Positions 59,049-64,000 of a stretch of DNA of 64,000 nt are shown piece by piece. The stretch is from Nitrosomonas nitrosa (GTDB lineage Bacteria > Pseudomonadota > Gammaproteobacteria > Burkholderiales > Nitrosomonadaceae), in assembly GCF_003051105.1 (NCBI RefSeq), contig NZ_QAOO01000014.1, positions 28,592 through 92,591 on the forward strand, written 5' to 3'. Every line of letters starts with the position of its first letter. Within the stretch, counting starts at the first letter, position 1. Made by a program: the position numbers and the translations under genes. A model generated the notes under the pieces. The model saw nothing but the letters and a program-made list of their open reading frames with translations. It was not told where the DNA came from and did not search any database.

Positions 59049-60263
59049 ATGAATAAAATTAAAAAGGTTGTGCTTGCTTTTTCTGGTGGTTTAGATACTT
59101 CGGTTATATTGAAATGGCTGCAGGAGGTATATCAGTGCGAAGTGGTTACATTTACTGCTGATATTGGTCAAGGAGAAGAAATTGAACCGGCGCGAGCTAA
59201 AGCTAAACGCCTGGGCGTTAATGAGATATTTATAGAGGATTTGCGTGAAGAGTTCGTGCGTGATTTTGTGTTTCCCATGTTCCGTGCAAATGCAATATAT
59301 GAAGGGGAATATTTGCTTGGCACCAGCATTGCAAGACCGCTGATCGCCAAAAGACAAATAGAGATTGCTCGAGAAACGGGCGCGGATGCGGTTTCTCATG
59401 GTGCAACGGGAAAAGGGAACGATCAGGTTCGCTTTGAGCTGGGTTATTATGCACTGCAACCCGATATCCACGTGATTGCGCCCTGGCGGGAATGGGATTT
59501 AACCTCCCGGGAGAAATTGTTGCAATATGCCGAGAAGCATGACATTCCAGTTGAGATGAAGCAACAAAGCGGGTCGCCTTACAGTATGGATGCGAACTTG
59601 TTGCATATCTCATATGAGGGGCGTTTATTGGAAGATCCGGCGGTAGAGCCAGAAGAGTCGATGTGGCGATGGACGACATCGCCGGAGAAAGCCCTAGATG
59701 AGCCAGAGTACTTGGATTTGGAATTTGAACATGGGGATATTGTCGCGCTGAATCAAGAAAGATTATCGCCTGCTGAGGTGCTTACAAAATTGAACCGCTT
59801 GGGTGGCGAGCATGGTATTGGCCGCTTGGACTTGGTGGAAAATAGATATGTTGGTATGAAATCTCGGGGGTGCTATGAAACACCGGGCGGTACAATCATG
59901 TTACGCGCGCATCGTGCTATAGAATCGATAACATTGGATCGGGAAGTTGCTCATTTAAAAGACGATCTTATGCCGCGCTATGCGGCGCTTATTTATAATG
60001 GTTACTGGTGGAGTCCGGAACGAAAGATGCTGCAGACATTGATTGATGAGTCGCAATTGAGCGTCAACGGCTGGGTGCGGGTAAAGCTCTACAAGGGGCA
60101 TGTAATGGTTGTTGGCCGTGATTCCAAAACAGATTCGTTATTTGATCCCAATATTGCAACGTTCGAAGATGATCGTGGCGCTTATGATCATGTTGATGCC
60201 GCTGGATTTATTAGATTGAATGCACTGAGAATGCGGATAGCTGCAAAAACACGAAAACGATGA
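59049..60263 (+). CDS. argG: Argininosuccinate synthase
   Basis: Condenses citrulline and aspartate with ATP. The ATG at 59049 begins [18 protein letters not shown], the conserved start with the ATP-binding SGGLDTS loop at 12-18, and gives 404 residues; a TTG start at 59025 would add eight. [20 protein letters not shown] and [16 protein letters not shown] match the family. An intrinsic terminator follows the stop. Confidence 0.97.
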   Translation: MNKIKKVVLAFSGGLDTSVILKWLQEVYQCEVVTFTADIGQGEEIEPARAKAKRLGVNEIFIEDLREEFVRDFVFPMFRANAIYEGEYLLGTSIARPLIAKRQIEIARETGADAVSHGATGKGNDQVRFELGYYALQPDIHVIAPWREWDLTSREKLLQYAEKHDIPVEMKQQSGSPYSMDANLLHISYEGRLLEDPAVEPEESMWRWTTSPEKALDEPEYLDLEFEHGDIVALNQERLSPAEVLTKLNRLGGEHGIGRLDLVENRYVGMKSRGCYETPGGTIMLRAHRAIESITLDREVAHLKDDLMPRYAALIYNGYWWSPERKMLQTLIDESQLSVNGWVRVKLYKGHVMVVGRDSKTDSLFDPNIATFEDDRGAYDHVDAAGFIRLNALRMRIAAKTRKR

Positions 60264-60270
60264 GAGGGGC

Positions 60271-60293
60271 CTCGCTTTATGAAGCGGGTTTTT
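60271..60293 (+). terminator. Intrinsic terminator after argG
   Basis: CTCGCTT (60271-60277) pairs with AAGCGGG (60282-60288, one G-T), with a TATG loop, and is followed by TTTTT. It lies seven bases after the argG stop and should end the arg transcript. Confidence 0.7.
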
Positions 60294-60552
60294 ATACAAA
60301 AATAATGGAGCCTATGTATTGTGAAGCACAACTCAGAGGCCTGTTGACTCAGGGTGCTGAGCGAGTAGCGTCGCAGTATCGAGTAATCGTGAACGTTGCT
60401 GAATAATAAATAATTAGCGCTTATGCGGGATTATTCGGCGTGGCGAGCATTATTGATGCATTCCTTTGGTTGTAAGTTGTTATGGTAGAAGTTCTTCCCT
60501 AGAGCTATGCAGGTTTTATGGGATAAATGGGATGCAATATTATTTAACTTCC

Positions 60553-60581
60553 TTGACATGGTGAGATAAACCCCATAAAAT
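60553..60581 (+). promoter_or_regulatory. Sigma-70 promoter of the str operon (rpsL-rpsG-fusA-tuf)
   Basis: A perfect TTGACA (60553-60558) and TAAAAT (60576-60581) are separated by exactly 17 bases, as expected for a strong ribosomal-protein promoter. Transcription would start near 60588, leaving a leader of about 170 bases before rpsL. The leader contains complementary TAGCCAC (60594-60600) and GTGGCTA (60672-60678) segments that could fold. The 60294-60550 stretch has no gene that I can see. Confidence 0.75.
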
Positions 60582-60760
60582 CCGCAGTCTTTTTAGCCAC
60601 GCACTCTTACCCATAATTTAAGTGGGGGCGAGCAGATAAAATGATTTTAGATCGCTTGCTCTGCATGAAGGGGTGGCTAGACAAAGCAAATAGACCCTAT
60701 TCGGTTGTTCAATCATGATGATTGTTAAACGCAGAATTAATTAGAAATGAAACATATATT

Positions 60761-61138
60761 ATGCCAACGATAAGCCAATTAGTTAGAAAGCCGCGAAAAG
60801 CTAAGCGTGTTAAAAGCAAGGTTCCTGCGCTAGAAAGCTGTCCGCAAAAGAGGGGTGTTTGTACGCGTGTTTATACAACAACACCAAAGAAACCAAACTC
60901 TGCACTTCGTAAGGTCGCGCGGGTAAGATTGACAAATGGATATGAAGTGTCTAGCTACATTGGCGGCGAGGGCCATAATTTGCAAGAGCACTCCGTGGTG
61001 TTGATACGCGGGGGGCGGGTAAAAGATTTGCCGGGTGTACGATATCATACGGTGCGTGGAAGCTTGGATACCGCGGGAGTTAAAGATCGTAAGCAAGCGC
61101 GATCTAAATATGGATCTAAGAAACCTAAAGCGTCATAA
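60761..61138 (+). CDS. rpsL: Ribosomal protein S12
   Basis: Small-subunit protein of the decoding centre. The frame is open from 60722, but the ATG at 60761 starts [15 protein letters not shown], giving 125 residues. The [19 protein letters not shown] region has K43 and K88, the wild-type residues at positions where changes give streptomycin resistance. It is the first gene of the str operon. Confidence 0.98.
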   Translation: MPTISQLVRKPRKAKRVKSKVPALESCPQKRGVCTRVYTTTPKKPNSALRKVARVRLTNGYEVSSYIGGEGHNLQEHSVVLIRGGRVKDLPGVRYHTVRGSLDTAGVKDRKQARSKYGSKKPKAS

Positions 61139-61211
61139 AATTCTATGAGAGTTTTGTGATATAAAATTTGAGCAAGTAGATAGAACAGATACGAAAGTTT
61201 GAGGTTAGTAA

Positions 61212-61682
61212 ATGCCAAGACGGAGAGAAGTACCTAAGCGCGAAATTTTGCCGGATCCGAAATATCACAATGTTGAAGTGGCAAAATTTGTAAATGTTTT
61301 GATGACGCGCGGGAAAAAATCGGTTGCCGAACGAATTATATACGGCGCTCTGCAGCAGATAGAGAAGAAAACCGGGAAGGATCCGGTAGAGATTTTTACG
61401 CAAGCTTTGGCAAATATTAGGCCCATTGTTGAAGTTAAGAGTCGTCGCGTAGGCGGGGCGAACTATCAAGTGCCTGTCGAGGTGCGTTCGGTTCGTCGTA
61501 GTGCATTAGCGATGCGATGGTTGCGGGATGCGGCGCGCAAGCGGAGTGAAAAATCGATGGATATTCGTCTGGCTGGAGAATTGATCGAAGCGTCTGAGGG
61601 GCGTGGTGGCGCGATGAAGAAGCGCGAAGAGGTTCATCGTATGGCTGAATCGAATAAAGCATTCTCGCACTATAGGTTTTAG
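61212..61682 (+). CDS. rpsG: Ribosomal protein S7
   Basis: A 156-residue 16S rRNA-binding protein that starts assembly of the 30S head. It begins [18 protein letters not shown] and includes [12 protein letters not shown] and the C-terminal [23 protein letters not shown] at 61201-61204 precedes the ATG. In E. coli S7 represses its operon by binding the rpsL-rpsG spacer; the 73-bp spacer here could do the same, not shown. Confidence 0.98.
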   Translation: MPRRREVPKREILPDPKYHNVEVAKFVNVLMTRGKKSVAERIIYGALQQIEKKTGKDPVEIFTQALANIRPIVEVKSRRVGGANYQVPVEVRSVRRSALAMRWLRDAARKRSEKSMDIRLAGELIEASEGRGGAMKKREEVHRMAESNKAFSHYRF

Positions 61683-61805
61683 TATTTTTTTAGTATTTAA
61701 ATAATTTGTATCTCATTATCCGAATGATTTCGCTAACAATAACATTAAGCTGATATTTTCGGAAAAGTAGAAGTTTCTAGGTAAAAAAGATTAAGGGTTA
61801 TTAAC

Positions 61806-63899
61806 GTGGCAAGAAAAACTCCCATTGAGCGCTATCGAAATATAGGAATTATGGCGCATATTGACGCTGGAAAAACCACAACGACTGAGCGCGTGTTATT
61901 TTACACAGGGGTGTCGCATAAGTTGGGAGAGGTGCATGATGGCGCGGCCACGATGGATTGGATGGAGCAAGAGCAGGAGCGAGGTATAACGATTACCTCG
62001 GCTGCAACAACGTGTTTTTGGAGAGGTATGGCGAATAATTATCCAGAACACCGAGTAAATATTATCGATACGCCAGGGCACGTGGATTTTACAATCGAAG
62101 TGGAGCGCTCACTAAGAGTTTTAGATGGGGCGTGTACCGTTTTTTGTGCGGTGGGGGGGGTGCAACCGCAAACAGAAACAGTCTGGAGGCAAGCTAACAA
62201 ATATAAAGTACCTCGCCTTGCTTTTGTAAATAAAATGGATCGTTCGGGCGCAAATTTTATGCGAGTCCTAGAGCAGATCAAGTCGCGATTAAAGGCGGTG
62301 CCAGTACCTATTCAGCTTCCTATTGGTGCGGAAGATAGGTTTGAAGGGGTGATTGATCTCGTCAAAATGAAGGCTATTTATTGGGATGAGGCTTCACAGG
62401 GAATGAAGTTTGAGGAGCGTGATATTCCGGCAGAATTACTCAGTGATGCAAAGAGCTGGCAAGAAAAGATGGTGGAATCAGCGGCTGAAGCTTCTGAGGA
62501 ATTGATGAATAAATATCTCGAGGAAGGTGAACTCACCATTGCGGAAATCAAGCAGGGATTGAGAACACGTACCCTCAATAACGAGATTGTACCCATGCTC
62601 TGTGGATCCGCATTCAAAAATAAAGGCGTTCAAGCGATGTTGGATGCTGTGGTCGATTATCTTCCGTCTCCCGTTGATGTGCCTGCAATTCAGGGTATTA
62701 AGGAGAATGAAGAGAAAGATGAGCGTCATGCAAGCGATGATGAGCCCTTTTCGAGTTTGGCGTTTAAGATTGCTACCGATCCCTATGTGGGCCAGTTGAC
62801 ATTTTTCCGAGTATATTCAGGCGTTGTTACGTCGGGCGATACTGTTTATAACTCTGTAAAAGGACGTAAAGAACGAATTGGCAGGATACTGCAAATGCAC
62901 GCAAATCAGCGCGAGGAAATTAAAGAGGTGCGAGCTGGCGATATCGCGGCTGCTGTAGGCCTAAAAGAGGTTGTAACTGGCGATACATTATGTGATGTAG
63001 AGCATATCATTACTTTGGAAAGAATGGATTTTCCAGAGCCTGTTATTCATGTGGCAGTCGAGCCAAAAACAAAAAATGATCAAGAAAAAATGGGTATTGC
63101 CCTAGGCAGATTGGCACAAGAAGATCCTTCATTTAGAGTGAGAACGGACGAAGAATCAGGTCAGACGATTATTTCTGGCATGGGTGAGTTGCATTTAGAG
63201 ATAATTGTTGACCGCATGAGACGGGAATTTGGGGTCGAAGCTAACGTAGGCGCTCCGCAGGTTGCTTATCGTGAGGCCATTAAGAAGAAAGTGGAAGTCG
63301 AGGGCAAATTTATCAAACAAAGTGGTGGTCGTGGGCAGTATGGTCACGTTTGGTTGAGGATGGAACCTAATGAAGCCGGTAAGGGATTTGAGTTCGCAGA
63401 TGAGATCAAGGGTGGCGTGGTTCCACGTGAATATATACCCGCTGTAGAAAAAGGTTTGCTTGAGTCACTTGGTTCTGGTGTGTTGGCGGGTTATCCAGTG
63501 GTGGATGTCAAGATAGCACTTTTTGACGGATCCTATCATGATGTAGACTCAAGTGAGAATGCCTTTAAAATGGCGGCCTCAATTGCATTCAAAGAAGGGA
63601 TGCGTAAAGCTAACCCGGTTTTATTGGAGCCGATGATGTCTGTAGAAGTTGAAACGCCAGCAGATTTTATGGGGAATGTCGTGGGTGACTTGTCGTCACG
63701 ACGTGGCATGATCCAGGGTATGGATGATACGGCGGGTTTCAAGATCATACGCGCGGAAGTGCCGCTAGCTGAGATGTTTGGGTATTCAACTATTCTGCGG
63801 TCAGCAACACAAGGCAGAGCAACCTATACGATGGAATTTAAGCACTATTCAGAAGCACCTAAAAGTGTAGCTGAAGCAATTATCAATAAAAGCAAATAA
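61806..63899 (+). CDS. fusA: Elongation factor G
   Basis: GTPase that moves tRNA and mRNA through the ribosome. The 697 residues start with GTG (61806) after AAGGG and contain [13 protein letters not shown] (G1), [17 protein letters not shown] (G3) and [10 protein letters not shown] (G4). Domain IV has [11 protein letters not shown]. Length is standard. tuf follows after 22 bp. Confidence 0.98.
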   Translation: MARKTPIERYRNIGIMAHIDAGKTTTTERVLFYTGVSHKLGEVHDGAATMDWMEQEQERGITITSAATTCFWRGMANNYPEHRVNIIDTPGHVDFTIEVERSLRVLDGACTVFCAVGGVQPQTETVWRQANKYKVPRLAFVNKMDRSGANFMRVLEQIKSRLKAVPVPIQLPIGAEDRFEGVIDLVKMKAIYWDEASQGMKFEERDIPAELLSDAKSWQEKMVESAAEASEELMNKYLEEGELTIAEIKQGLRTRTLNNEIVPMLCGSAFKNKGVQAMLDAVVDYLPSPVDVPAIQGIKENEEKDERHASDDEPFSSLAFKIATDPYVGQLTFFRVYSGVVTSGDTVYNSVKGRKERIGRILQMHANQREEIKEVRAGDIAAAVGLKEVVTGDTLCDVEHIITLERMDFPEPVIHVAVEPKTKNDQEKMGIALGRLAQEDPSFRVRTDEESGQTIISGMGELHLEIIVDRMRREFGVEANVGAPQVAYREAIKKKVEVEGKFIKQSGGRGQYGHVWLRMEPNEAGKGFEFADEIKGGVVPREYIPAVEKGLLESLGSGVLAGYPVVDVKIALFDGSYHDVDSSENAFKMAASIAFKEGMRKANPVLLEPMMSVEVETPADFMGNVVGDLSSRRGMIQGMDDTAGFKIIRAEVPLAEMFGYSTILRSATQGRATYTMEFKHYSEAPKSVAEAIINKSK

Positions 63900-63921
63900 T
63901 TATTGACGATAAGGATATAGC

Positions 63922-64000
63922 ATGGCGAAGAGTAAGTTTGAGCGATCAAAGCCGCATGTAAACGTAGGGACGATTGGGCACGTTGATCATGGGAAGACGA
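63922..64000 (+). CDS. tuf: Elongation factor Tu, 5' end only
   Basis: Only the first 26 codons are inside the window: MAKSKFERSKPHVNVGTIGH, leading into the first GTP loop GHVDHGKT at the very edge. This is the conserved EF-Tu start and its place after fusA is standard for the str operon. AAGGA at 63911-63915 precedes the ATG by six bases. Confidence 0.95.
   Translation, partial: MAKSKFERSKPHVNVGTIGHVDHGKT

Overview
The window looks like a chromosomal segment of a betaproteobacterium, most likely of the Nitrosomonas lineage. This is inferred from gene order (yceD-rpmF-plsX-fabH-fabD-fabG-acpP-fabF, gyrA-serC-(serA)-pheA-hisC-tyrA, argD-argF-argG, rpsL-rpsG-fusA-tuf), moderate base composition and protein sequence character. 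It is not proven, because no marker such as rRNA is present. I found no tRNA, rRNA, CRISPR array or intact insertion sequence.

Layout. Positions 1-10,400 hold a large minus-strand cell-envelope and fatty-acid block. The ribosome-linked genes yceD and rpmF come first, then phospholipid and fatty-acid synthesis (plsX, fabH, fabD, fabG, acpP, fabF), the murein lytic enzyme MltG, and an unusual 800+ residue glycosyltransferase fusion running off the left edge. A Maf/YceF pyrophosphatase diverges from the block. Positions 10,500-17,200 carry a heavy-metal efflux operon (a small exported protein, then CzcC, CzcB and CzcA). Positions 17,300-20,300 carry the most unusual cassette. It has a near-consensus sigma-54 promoter, a small Tat-signal protein, a PqqD-like protein, an HprK-like kinase and a nucleotidyltransferase-fold protein. 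The last three overlap head to tail. This resembles the poorly understood 'HPr-rel-A' families and is the best candidate for an undescribed modification or export system.

Positions 20,300-26,800 are minus-strand housekeeping genes (mgtE, mtgA, aroE, a TonB-like protein, an RNase II-family enzyme). Positions 26,800-29,000 are a gene graveyard with remnants of a FecR-domain protein and a GGDEF-EAL protein. Positions 29,000-33,900 hold creA, hemA-prfA-prmC, grxD and yqaA. Positions 34,000-37,400 are divergent metE/metR with an exact MetR box between them. Positions 37,400-45,300 hold an ornithine cyclodeaminase-like enzyme, a CBS protein, a three-gene signalling module (sensor kinase, single-domain receiver, receiver-PAS-PAS-GAF-GGDEF-EAL protein) and a VOC protein. 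Positions 45,400-56,400 are minus-strand: an exported M16 peptidase, then the aromatic amino acid and serine synthesis genes behind gyrA. Positions 56,800-60,300 hold the arginine genes argD-argF-argG. Positions 60,550-64,000 hold the str operon (rpsL, rpsG, fusA, start of tuf) behind a near-perfect sigma-70 promoter.

Several start codons were placed inside longer open frames because homology, signal peptides or Shine-Dalgarno position favour the inner start: fabD, aroE, czcC, czcA, the receiver protein, the M16 peptidase, pheA, argF, argG and rpsL. The left-edge glycosyltransferase has no stop inside the window, so it is easy to miss.
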